The notes beneath the pieces were generated by a model. That model was not told the origin of the DNA, made no database searches, and saw nothing but the letters and a program-made list of their open reading frames with translations. Positions 25,865 to 33,042 of a stretch of DNA of 33,326 nt are shown one piece after another. Numbering within the stretch: the first letter of the stretch is position 1; each line of letters begins with the position of its first letter. The stretch is taken from contig CAMFKI010000038.1 in assembly GCA_945957365.1 (NCBI GenBank), forward strand, positions 1 through 33,326, in the 5' to 3' direction. Made by a program: the position numbers and the translations under genes. The DNA comes from an uncultured Alphaproteobacteria bacterium. GTDB lineage: Bacteria; Pseudomonadota; Alphaproteobacteria; Rhizobiales; Aestuariivirgaceae.

Positions 25865-27283
25865 ATGACCACAGCCAAGACACAGCCCATCCACATCATC
25901 GGCGCCGGCATGGCCGGTTCCGAAGCCGCCTGGCAGGCGGTGAACCTCGGGGTCCCTGTAATCCTCCACGAGATGCGCCCCCATGTCGGCACCGAGGCGC
26001 ACCGCACCGGCGGCTTCGCCGAGCTCGTCTGCTCCAACTCGTTCCGCTCGGACGACGCCGAGAACAATGCCGTGGGCCTGCTGCACTGGGAGATGCGGCG
26101 CTGCGGTTCGCTGATCATGGCCATGGCCGACCGTCACCAGGTGCCGGCCGGGGGCGCGCTGGCGGTGGACCGCGACGCCTTCTCGGCGGAGGTGACCGAG
26201 ACGCTGAGGCGGCACCCGCTGGTCACCGTCGTCGAGGGCGAGATCGCCGGGCTGCCGCCGGAAGAGTGGGACCGCGTGATCATCGCCACCGGCCCCCTCA
26301 CCTCACCTGCACTGGCGCAGGCCATCCGCTCACTGACGGGCGAGGATTCGCTCGCCTTCTTCGACGCCATCGCGCCCATCGTCCACCGCGAGACCATCGA
26401 CATGGATGTCGCGTGGTTCCAGTCGCGCTACGACAAGGTGGGGCCGGGCGGCACGGGGAAGGACTACATCAACTGCCCGATGAACAGGGAGCAGTACGAG
26501 GCTTTCGTCCGTGCCCTGATGGAGGGCGAGAAGACCGATTTCAAGGCGTGGGAGAAATCCACCCCCTATTTCGACGGCTGCCTGCCGATCGAGGTGATGG
26601 CGGAGCGAGGCCCCGAGACGCTGCGCCACGGGCCGATGAAGCCGCGCGGCCTGACCAATGCCCACAAGCCGGACGAGAAGGCCTATGCGGTCGTGCAGCT
26701 GCGCCAGGACAACAAGCTCGGCACGCTCTACAACATGGTGGGCTTCCAGACGAAGCTCAAATATGCCGACCAGGTGACGGTGTTCCGCACCATCCCCGGT
26801 CTCGAGAAGGCCGAGTTCGCACGGCTGGGCGGGTTGCACCGCAACACCTTCCTCAACAGCCCGCGCGTGCTCGACGGCCAGCTGCGTCTGAAGGCCAGGC
26901 CCAGCTTGCGCTTCGCCGGACAGGTGACGGGGGTGGAAGGCTATGTGGAGAGCGCCGCGATGGGCCTGATGGCAGGCCGCATGGCCGCGGCCGACGCGCT
27001 GGGGCTCAGCTTCGACGTGCCGCCTCCGACCACGGCGCATGGCGCGCTCATCAACCACATCACCGGTGGTCACATCGAGACCACCGACGGGCAGAAGTCG
27101 TCGTTCCAGCCGATGAACGTCAATTTCGGCCTGTTCCCGCCCATCGAGAAGGTGAAGGTGAAGGACGGCGTGCGGCTGAAGCACACCGAACAGGCGGTGG
27201 AGCGGAAACACGCCTATACGGCCCGGGCGAAGGCGGATTTCGAGGCGTGGCTGGGCGCTGCGGCGCTAAAGGCGGCGGAGTGA
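25865..27283 (+). CDS. trmFO: tRNA m5U54 methyltransferase TrmFO (folate/FAD-dependent)
   Basis: TrmFO makes 5-methyluridine at position 54 of the tRNA T-loop, using methylenetetrahydrofolate and FADH2. The 472-residue product starts with an FAD-binding motif (IHIIGAGMAGSEAAWQ). The conserved blocks LVCSNSFRSDD (C56), the DYINCPMN cysteine motif, KPRGLTNAH and FQPMNVNFGLFPP are all present. Length is normal. The ATG at 25865 was chosen; an in-frame upstream start at 25817 adds 16 residues of low conservation and would crowd the divergent promoter. The gene stands alone, with a REP arm beginning 43 bp after its stop. Confidence 0.96.
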   Translation: MTTAKTQPIHIIGAGMAGSEAAWQAVNLGVPVILHEMRPHVGTEAHRTGGFAELVCSNSFRSDDAENNAVGLLHWEMRRCGSLIMAMADRHQVPAGGALAVDRDAFSAEVTETLRRHPLVTVVEGEIAGLPPEEWDRVIIATGPLTSPALAQAIRSLTGEDSLAFFDAIAPIVHRETIDMDVAWFQSRYDKVGPGGTGKDYINCPMNREQYEAFVRALMEGEKTDFKAWEKSTPYFDGCLPIEVMAERGPETLRHGPMKPRGLTNAHKPDEKAYAVVQLRQDNKLGTLYNMVGFQTKLKYADQVTVFRTIPGLEKAEFARLGGLHRNTFLNSPRVLDGQLRLKARPSLRFAGQVTGVEGYVESAAMGLMAGRMAAADALGLSFDVPPPTTAHGALINHITGGHIETTDGQKSSFQPMNVNFGLFPPIEKVKVKDGVRLKHTEQAVERKHAYTARAKADFEAWLGAAALKAAE

Positions 27284-27326
27284 GGCCCTCCCGCCCCGCT
27301 CCCCTGCCGTCATCCGCCCTTCTTGC

Positions 27327-27537
27327 CGTCATCCCGGCGAAGGCCGGGATCCAGCTTCCCTTTTTGGGGCCGCCGTCAGGATTGATTTCGTAACGATTGC
27401 TTTTGGCCGATCGAGTGAGCCGCTACTCCCCTAGCCGGAACCCGCCTGATCGGGGTGTACACCCATCGAAAGGCCTCTGACGCCGACAGCCGGGGCCACG
27501 GTCGGCAAGCTGGATCCCGGCCTTCGCCGGGATGACG
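27327..27537. repeat. Widely spaced REP-type inverted pair, family A, copy 3
   Basis: Two 30-bp arms are perfect inverted copies of the same type: CGTCATCCCGGCGAAGGCCG... at 27327-27356 and its complement at 27508-27537. Here GAAGG replaces GAAAG in the loop and stem, with the stem still paired. The 151-bp spacer (27357-27507) is far longer than in copies 1 and 2 and holds no gene. The block fills most of the gap between the convergent trmFO and squalene-synthase-like genes. Confidence 0.9.
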
Positions 27538-27561
27538 GACTGTAAACGGGATCGGATAATC

Positions 27562-28305
27562 CTACCCCCAGCGCCGCGCCGTCCACCACAGCGTCGCCTG
27601 CCGCCGCACGGGCGACACCCTGAGCGGTGTATCCGGCGCGGCTGCAATCCTCTTCAGGTACAGTCCCGTCAGGCTCACCGGCAGGAAGGCCGGCAGCACG
27701 GCGCTCGGCAGGTCAGGCCGCAGCGTCAGCGCCTGCGCCAGGCGGTTCTCCGCGTGGCCGATGGCTTCCTGCACCGACATGCCCTCGGGCAGGAAGGGCG
27801 CCCGATGCGCGGGGTCGCCCAGCACCAGGGCCAGACCCTGCGCCACGCCTGCGAGTCCCGCGCAGTCGCTGGCCTTGGCTGCGGCGTCGCGGTCGAGGAT
27901 CATCGCCGCCATCATGATGAGGCGCGAGTAAGCCTCGCCCATGTAGGCCTCGAGCTCGGTCAGGCCCGGCATGCGGTCGTGGTAAAGGTCGAATTCATGC
28001 GCGGTGACGAGATCGAGCAAGGCCTGCTGCGGCAGGCCGCCTTCCGCGATGGCGCGCGCCAGCGCCTCGGCCACCGGATGGCCGGGCACGGGGCTGCCGG
28101 CATAAATGCTCTCGATGGTGTCGCGCCACCACTGCAGCCGGATGAGCCCGAGGTTGGGGTCGCTCACCGTGTCGCGCACCTTCAGGATCTCGGCGTTGAA
28201 GGCATAGAGCGCGACGAGATGCGGGCGCTTGGCGTCGGGTGCGAAGAAGGTCGAGAGATAGCGGTCGCGGTCGCGCTGGCGGAGGATGTCGTCGAGCGCG
28301 TTCAC
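27562..28305 (-). CDS. Squalene/phytoene synthase-like protein (NDUFAF6-like)
   Basis: The 247-residue product has the squalene/phytoene synthase fold. It reads like the mitochondrial complex I assembly factor NDUFAF6 rather than an active prenyl synthase. The first Asp-rich position reads RDTVSDP (D45...D49), followed by GLIRLQWWRDTIE as in NDUFAF6 relatives. The second Asp-rich motif is replaced by GLALVLGDPAHRAPFLPE. The start is GTG at 28305 and overlaps the stop of the preceding NDUFAF3-like gene by 4 bp (GTGA). It is the last gene of the yajC-secD-secF chain. A complex I assembly role is inferred by homology; a lipid biosynthesis role is less likely. Confidence 0.85.
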   Translation of the reverse strand: MNALDDILRQRDRDRYLSTFFAPDAKRPHLVALYAFNAEILKVRDTVSDPNLGLIRLQWWRDTIESIYAGSPVPGHPVAEALARAIAEGGLPQQALLDLVTAHEFDLYHDRMPGLTELEAYMGEAYSRLIMMAAMILDRDAAAKASDCAGLAGVAQGLALVLGDPAHRAPFLPEGMSVQEAIGHAENRLAQALTLRPDLPSAVLPAFLPVSLTGLYLKRIAAAPDTPLRVSPVRRQATLWWTARRWG

Positions 28306-28676
28306 GTGCCGAACTCGACCGCGATGAGGGCGGCCGCGACGCGCCGCTTCTCCTCGAGCAGCAGGTTGTAGGTCGACACCGCATGGCCCGTGGCCATCGG
28401 GTCATACATCAGGCCCGCAGCCTCCAGCGCGGCGCGGACAGGTTTCGGCGGCCGCGCCATCGCGGGGCCCATGCCGATGAGGAAGAGGTCGATCTCGGCC
28501 CTTTCGGCGAGCACCATGGCAAAATCCGCCGGCGCAAGCGCCAGCGGATTGACAGCCCAGGCATAGATGCCCGACGGCAGTGCGAGGATCGGGCCCCGGT
28601 GCGACATGCCCGCGAAACCGAAGCCGCCCGACCCGTAGGAGTCGATGACGGCCCGGCCCGGGTAATGCGCGGTCAC
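28302..28676 (-). CDS. Mth938-domain protein (DUF498), NDUFAF3-like
   Basis: The 124-residue product consists of one Mth938/DUF498 domain (GGFGFAG...GPILALPSGIYAW...EIDLFLIGMGP...YDPMATGHAVSTYNLLLEEKRRVAAALI). The mitochondrial relative NDUFAF3 is a complex I assembly factor that works with NDUFAF4. In alphaproteobacteria such genes are found behind secF, as here. The start is GTG at 28676, overlapping the secF stop by 4 bp, and the stop overlaps the next GTG by 4 bp. The tight overlaps imply coupled translation with its neighbours. Confidence 0.9.
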   Translation of the reverse strand: MTAHYPGRAVIDSYGSGGFGFAGMSHRGPILALPSGIYAWAVNPLALAPADFAMVLAERAEIDLFLIGMGPAMARPPKPVRAALEAAGLMYDPMATGHAVSTYNLLLEEKRRVAAALIAVEFGT

Positions 28677-29620
28677 GGCCGGGCGGCCGCGGCCCTGGCC
28701 TTGGCGTCCGGCGCCTTCTTCTCGCTCATCACGGTGCCGAGCAGGATGAGCACCGGCGAGGCGATGAAGATCGAGGAATAGGTGCCGATGACCACGCCGA
28801 GGATCATGGTGAAGGTGAAGCCGCGCAGCACCTCGCCGCCGAAGATGTAGAGCGCGATGAGCGCCAGCATCGTCGTCACCGAGGTGAGGATGGTGCGCGG
28901 GAACACCGAGTTGATCGAGAAGTCGATCAGGTCCGCGAGGTTCATCGACTTGTACTTGCGCATGTACTCGCGGATACGGTCGAACACCACGACGGTGTCG
29001 TTCAGCGAATAGCCGACGATGGTCAGGATCGCGGCGATGATCTGCAGGTTGAACTCGATCCTCAGCAGGCAGAAGATGCCGATGGTGATCAGCACGTCAT
29101 GGAGCAGCGACAGAACCGCGCCGGCCGCGAACTGCCACTCGAAGCGGAACCAGACATACATCAGGATGCCGATGATCGCCGAGACCACGGCGATGATGCC
29201 CTGCTCGGCCAGTTCGGCCGAGACCTTCGGCCCCACCACCTCGACGGAGCGGAACTCGACGCCCGCACCCAGCGCCTGCTTGACCTTGGCGATCGTCGTC
29301 TGCTGCGCCTGGTCGCCGCCTTCCACCGCCGGAAGGCGGATCAGCACGTCGTTGGGCGAGCCGAACTCCTGGATCTCGGCATTGCCGAAACCGAGGCCGT
29401 TCACCTCGGTGCGGATCTGCTCGATGTTGGCGGGCGCCGCCGTGCGGATGGTCATCACCGTGCCGCCCTTGAAGTCGACGCCGACATTGAGGCCGACGAA
29501 GACGAAGAGCAGCACCGAGGCGAGCGACAGCAGGCCCGACAGGAAGAAGCCGAAGCGGCTCCACCGCATGATCGGGAAGCGGGTGTCGTCGGGAATGAAG
29601 CGGATGGGCTTGAATTTCAT
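28673..29620 (-). CDS. secF: Protein translocase subunit SecF
   Basis: SecF with SecD forms a membrane complex that uses the proton gradient to complete protein export through SecYEG. The 315-residue product has six membrane segments, a periplasmic P1 loop after VGVDFKGGTVMTIR, and the conserved second half NDTVVVFDRIREYMR and SINSVFPRTILTSVTTMLALIALY. The stop overlaps the GTG of the DUF498 gene by 4 bp, and the start follows the secD stop by 16 bp. The gene order yajC-secD-secF is the standard bacterial order. Confidence 0.97.
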   Translation of the reverse strand: MKFKPIRFIPDDTRFPIMRWSRFGFFLSGLLSLASVLLFVFVGLNVGVDFKGGTVMTIRTAAPANIEQIRTEVNGLGFGNAEIQEFGSPNDVLIRLPAVEGGDQAQQTTIAKVKQALGAGVEFRSVEVVGPKVSAELAEQGIIAVVSAIIGILMYVWFRFEWQFAAGAVLSLLHDVLITIGIFCLLRIEFNLQIIAAILTIVGYSLNDTVVVFDRIREYMRKYKSMNLADLIDFSINSVFPRTILTSVTTMLALIALYIFGGEVLRGFTFTMILGVVIGTYSSIFIASPVLILLGTVMSEKKAPDAKARAAAARP

Positions 29621-29636
29621 GTGGTGACCTCCGCTC

Positions 29637-31241
29637 TCAGAGCGGAACCTCCTTGGGCTTGGCCCAGCCGACCCACAGCGCCACGATGAAGCGCGTCACC
29701 GTATAGGCGGTGAACACCGTGGTCAGGATGCCGATGGCGTGGGTGATGGCGAAGCCCTTGACGGGGCCCGAGCCGACACCGAACAGCACCACGGCGGCGA
29801 TGAGGGCGGTGAAGTTCGAATCGAAGATGGTGGCGAAGGCCGACTTGAAGCCGGTCTCGATGGCGCTCATGGCGGAGCGGCCGTTGCGCCACTCCTCGCG
29901 CATGCGCTCGAAGATGATGACGTTGGAATCGACCGCCATGCCCATGGTGAGCACGATGGCCGCGATGCCGGGCAGCGTCATGGTGAAGCCGAAGAAACTC
30001 ATCACCGCGATCAGCATGATGAGGTTCACCAGGAGCGCGATGTTGGCGAAGATGCCGAACAGCCCGTAGGACATGATCATGAAGCCGACGACCAGCACGA
30101 GGCCGATGATCGAGGCGTGAAGGCCCGCCGTGATCGAGTCCGAACCGAGGCTCGGGCCCACCGTGCGCTCTTCCACGATCGACAGCTTGGCTGGCAGCGC
30201 GCCGGAGCGCAGCACCACGGCGAGACTGTTGGTTTCCTCGACCGAGAAGTTGCCGGAGATCTGGCCGGAGCCGCCGAGGATCGGCTCGTTGATGCGCGGA
30301 TAGCTCATCACCAGGTCGTCGAGCACGATGGCGAAGGGCTTGCCGACATTGTCGCGCGTCAGCTTGCCGAAGCGCTCGGCACCCTTCTGGTTGAAGCGGA
30401 AGGAGACGACCGGGCGGTTGTTCTGGTCGAAGGCGCCGCGCGCGTCGACGAGGTCGGCGCCGTCCACCGTGGCGCGGCTCGAGGTCTGCACCCACAGCAC
30501 GTGCTTGGGATCGTCCTTCAGCGCCAGCGCCTTGCACTCGGGCGGCGGGTTCTGGCCCTGGGCGGTGGGCTGGGCCTCGCACAAGAGCTGGAAGGTCAGT
30601 TTTGCGGTGCGGTCGAGCCGGCTCTTCACTTCCTGGCTGTCCTGCACGCCGGGCAGCTGCACGACGATGCGGTCCTTGCCCTGCTGCTGGATGGTGGCTT
30701 CCACCACGCCGTCGGGGTTGACGCGCTTCTCGACGATCTTGATCGACTGGCTCACCGCCTGCTGGATCTTGTTGTCGATGCCCTGCTCGTTGAAGGTGAA
30801 GCTCACCTGCTGGCCGTCGGTGGCGACGTTGAACAGCGCGGTGGCCGCACCGGTGCCGAACAGGCCGCCGGCGTCGACCGGCTGTGCCAGCTTGCGCAGG
30901 TCGGTCAGCGCGGCCGCCACGTCCTCGGGCTTGGTGATGCGCACGATCACCCCGTCGGCGCTGCGGTTGATGCCGTTGTAGCCGATCTTGGCCTCGCGCA
31001 GGTTCGAGCGGATGTCGCCGACCAGCTGTTCGGTCAGGCGCTTCTTCAGGTCATCGCGGTCGATTTCGAGGAGGATGTTGACGCCGCCCTGCAGGTCGAG
31101 GCCGAGCGTCATCGGACGCAGGCCATACGGCCTCAGCTTGTCCTGGTAGCTGGCGGGCAGCACGTTGGGCAGTGCAACGATGATCGAGACCAGCACCGCA
31201 AGCAGGATGCCGATCGCCTTCCATTTGCTGAAGTGCAGCAT
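29637..31241 (-). CDS. secD: Protein translocase subunit SecD
   Basis: SecD is the large partner of SecF in proton-driven export. The 534-residue product has an N-terminal membrane helix (AIGILLAVLVSIIVALPNVL) and the P1 start LGLDLQGGVNILLEID. A large periplasmic domain extends to about residue 355 (with KVNPDGV..., QLPGVQDSQE). Five C-terminal membrane helices follow, with AVDSNVIIFERMREE and ETGFKSAFATIFDSNFTALIAA. Length is within the normal bacterial range. It lies 6 bp after the yajC stop and 16 bp before secF, within one operon. Confidence 0.97.
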   Translation of the reverse strand: MLHFSKWKAIGILLAVLVSIIVALPNVLPASYQDKLRPYGLRPMTLGLDLQGGVNILLEIDRDDLKKRLTEQLVGDIRSNLREAKIGYNGINRSADGVIVRITKPEDVAAALTDLRKLAQPVDAGGLFGTGAATALFNVATDGQQVSFTFNEQGIDNKIQQAVSQSIKIVEKRVNPDGVVEATIQQQGKDRIVVQLPGVQDSQEVKSRLDRTAKLTFQLLCEAQPTAQGQNPPPECKALALKDDPKHVLWVQTSSRATVDGADLVDARGAFDQNNRPVVSFRFNQKGAERFGKLTRDNVGKPFAIVLDDLVMSYPRINEPILGGSGQISGNFSVEETNSLAVVLRSGALPAKLSIVEERTVGPSLGSDSITAGLHASIIGLVLVVGFMIMSYGLFGIFANIALLVNLIMLIAVMSFFGFTMTLPGIAAIVLTMGMAVDSNVIIFERMREEWRNGRSAMSAIETGFKSAFATIFDSNFTALIAAVVLFGVGSGPVKGFAITHAIGILTTVFTAYTVTRFIVALWVGWAKPKEVPL

Positions 31242-31247
31242 CGGCGC

Positions 31248-31589
31248 TTACTTGGCCTCGGTCTTGACGGGCTCGCCCTTGGCGCGCACGTCGGCAATGC
31301 CGGAGCGCAGCACGCGCACCTTGATGTTCTCGCCGATCTCCACCTGGAGCTCGTTGTCGTCGACGACCTTGAGCACCTTGCCGATCAGGCCGCCGCTGGT
31401 GATGATGGTGTCGCCCTTGCCCACCTTCTTGAGCATCTCCTGATGCTCCTTCATCTTCTTCTGCTGCGGGCGGATGAGGAGGAAGTAGAACACGCCCATG
31501 ATCAGCACGAGGGGCATGACCATGCCGATGAGGTCGCCCGCACCGGCGGAGGCGCCGGCGGCCTGGGCATAGGCCGGAGTGATGAACAA
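31248..31589 (-). CDS. yajC: Preprotein translocase subunit YajC
   Basis: YajC is a small membrane protein that associates with SecDF. The 113-residue product has one membrane segment (MVMPLVLIMGVFYFLLIRPQQKK) followed by a cytoplasmic basic domain (KVGKGDTIITSGGLIGKVLKV). The start is most likely TTG at 31589: the N-terminus FITPAYAQ is typical for alphaproteobacterial YajC and GGGAGA lies about 6 bp upstream. No ATG is available nearby. It is the first gene of the operon, with a candidate promoter at 31620-31647. Confidence 0.93.
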   Translation of the reverse strand: MFITPAYAQAAGASAGAGDLIGMVMPLVLIMGVFYFLLIRPQQKKMKEHQEMLKKVGKGDTIITSGGLIGKVLKVVDDNELQVEIGENIKVRVLRSGIADVRAKGEPVKTEAK

Positions 31590-31619
31590 GGATAGTCTCC
31601 CGAACCAAAGTTTGGGCGG

Positions 31620-31647
31620 AATATAGCGATGGTTGTCTCTATTGCAA
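31620..31647 (-). promoter_or_regulatory. Candidate promoter of the yajC-secDF operon
   Basis: On the minus strand, -35 TTGCAA (31642-31647) and -10 TATATT (31620-31625) are 16 bp apart. This places the transcript start about 20-25 bp before the TTG of yajC. Match to the sigma-70 consensus is moderate for -35 and good for -10. Confidence 0.6.
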
Positions 31648-31660
31648 CCAATCGATTGGT
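31647..31660. promoter_or_regulatory. 14-bp perfect palindrome between yajC and the DUF815 gene
   Basis: ACCAATCGATTGGT is perfectly self-complementary and touches the -35 element of the yajC promoter. It lies between two divergent genes. A regulator binding site is possible, but no known consensus is recognised, and a 14-bp palindrome can also arise by chance. Confidence 0.35.
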
Positions 31661-31700
31661 GCGTCTTTACCCGCCCCTCGCCCTCGGCTAAGAGTCTACA

Positions 31701-32564
31701 ATGGCACAGGAAATCGACAATTCGCTCCTTACCCGCATCGCCGAGGCGCTGGAGCGGCTGGCGCCGGCCAAGCCCGCGCCAGCCGAGCTTGCGGGCTATT
31801 CCGCCTTCGTCTGGCATGCAGTACCGCCCGAACTCGAGCCGGTGCCGCGGGTCAACCGGGTGGACCTTTCGCTGCTGCGCGGCATCGACCTCACCCGCGA
31901 CATCCTGATCGAGAACACCGAGCGTTTCGCGCGCGAGCTTCCCGCCAACAACGCCCTTCTCTGGGGTGCGCGCGGCATGGGCAAGTCGTCGCTGGTCAAG
32001 GCCGCACACCATGCCGTCAACGCCGCCTCGGGCGGGTTGCTGAAGCTGGTCGAGATCCACCGCGAGGACATCGAGAGCCTGCCGGTGCTGATGAACATCA
32101 TCCGCCGCAACCCCGACTTCCGCTTCATCGTGTTCTGCGACGATCTCTCCTTCGATGCCGACGACACCTCCTACAAGTCGCTGAAGGCGGCGCTCGACGG
32201 CGGCATCGAGGGCAGGCCCGCCAACATGATCTTCTATGCCACCTCGAACCGCCGGCACCTGCTGCCGCGCGACATGATCGAGAACGAGCGCTCCACCGCC
32301 ATCAACCCTTCCGAGGCGGTGCAGGAAAAGGTCTCGCTGTCCGACCGCTTCGGCCTGTGGCTCGGCTTCCACAACTGCTCGCAGGACGAGTTCCTCGCGA
32401 TGGTCGAAGGCTATGCGACGCATCATGGACTGAAGGTCGACCCGGCCACACTGCGCGCCGGCGCCATCGAATGGCAGGCCACCCGCGGCAGCCGCTCGGG
32501 CCGCGTGGCGTGGCAATACATCCAGGACCTGGCGGGGAGGCTGGGGCAGAGGCTGGACGGGTGA
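31701..32564 (+). CDS. DUF815-family AAA+ ATPase
   Basis: The 287-residue product matches the DUF815 family of predicted P-loop ATPases. A Walker A motif GARGMGKSS is at 89-97 and a Walker B motif FIVFCDDLSF at about 142-151 (D147, D148). The sequence around FYATSNRRHLLPRDM fits a sensor 1 region. The C-terminal part has RSGRVAWQYIQDLAGR. Function is not established; family members are close to AAA+ proteins such as DnaA/RuvB in fold. It is divergent from yajC with a 111-bp gap. The start at 31701 has only a weak AAGAG before it, so a short leader is possible. Confidence 0.9.
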   Translation: MAQEIDNSLLTRIAEALERLAPAKPAPAELAGYSAFVWHAVPPELEPVPRVNRVDLSLLRGIDLTRDILIENTERFARELPANNALLWGARGMGKSSLVKAAHHAVNAASGGLLKLVEIHREDIESLPVLMNIIRRNPDFRFIVFCDDLSFDADDTSYKSLKAALDGGIEGRPANMIFYATSNRRHLLPRDMIENERSTAINPSEAVQEKVSLSDRFGLWLGFHNCSQDEFLAMVEGYATHHGLKVDPATLRAGAIEWQATRGSRSGRVAWQYIQDLAGRLGQRLDG

Positions 32565-32605
32565 GATGCGGCCCGGCAGATGAGTGCCATAGGCGCAGGC
32601 ACAAA

Positions 32606-32709
32606 GGATGCGCGGATCAAGTCCGCGCAAAGTGAGTGATGGGTTGGGGGTGCGCGCTCAGCCGATATTGCAGAAATTTTCACCTTGCCCCGGCTTGACC
32701 GGGGCATCC
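32606..32709. repeat. REP-like hairpins upstream of the GIY-YIG gene (C direct, B inverted)
   Basis: The first monomer (32606-32635) reads GGAT, stem GCGCGGA, loop TCAAG, stem TCCGCGC, then AAAGTGA. The second (32680-32709) is inverted: TCACCTT, stem GCCCCGG, loop CTTGA, stem CCGGGGC, then ATCC. The flanks are the same while the stems differ and still pair. The 44-bp spacer holds no other element. The second monomer ends 22 bp before the GIY-YIG start codon, where no Shine-Dalgarno is visible. Confidence 0.85.
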
Positions 32710-32731
32710 TTTCCGTGGCCCCATCGCTGCC

Positions 32732-33019
32732 ATGCCGAGTGGCTTCTGCTACATCATGACGAACCGCCCACAAGGCGTTCTCTACGTCGGATCCACCACC
32801 AACCTGCCGCGGCGCGCCTATGAGCACCGCATGGGACTGATCGACGGTTTCACCAGCCGCTATGGCCTCACACAACTCGTGCACTGCGAAGAGTATCCGC
32901 TGTTCATCGACGCGGTGCGGCGGGAACGCGCCATCAAGCACTGGCCCCGACAATGGAAGATCGAGCTGGTCGAGAAGGCGAATCCGGCTTGGGCGGATCT
33001 CTATGACCAGCTGATATGA
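32732..33019 (+). CDS. Stand-alone GIY-YIG endonuclease-like protein (UPF0213 type)
   Basis: The 95-residue product is a single GIY-YIG domain of the small YhbQ/UPF0213 type. The signature reads CYIMTN (residues 6-11) and LYVGST (17-22). NLPRRAYEHR (R27/R28, H32), the acidic position E65 in RRERAIKHW, and the final NPAWADLYDQLI block follow. All the expected catalytic positions are present, so nuclease activity is plausible; the cellular role of these small proteins is not settled. The ATG at 32732 has no clear ribosome-binding site, only a REP-like hairpin 22 bp upstream. Palindromic repeats of one family lie on both sides (32606-32709 and 33093-33326). Confidence 0.92.
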   Translation: MPSGFCYIMTNRPQGVLYVGSTTNLPRRAYEHRMGLIDGFTSRYGLTQLVHCEEYPLFIDAVRRERAIKHWPRQWKIELVEKANPAWADLYDQLI

Positions 33020-33042
33020 GTTTGGCGATCTCCCTAAGTCTC

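Noticed and set aside
29739..31595. Long plus-strand open frame opposite secD and yajC.
   Set aside because: It is the antisense shadow of well-recognised genes; the translation is an Asp/His/Val-rich non-protein-like sequence.
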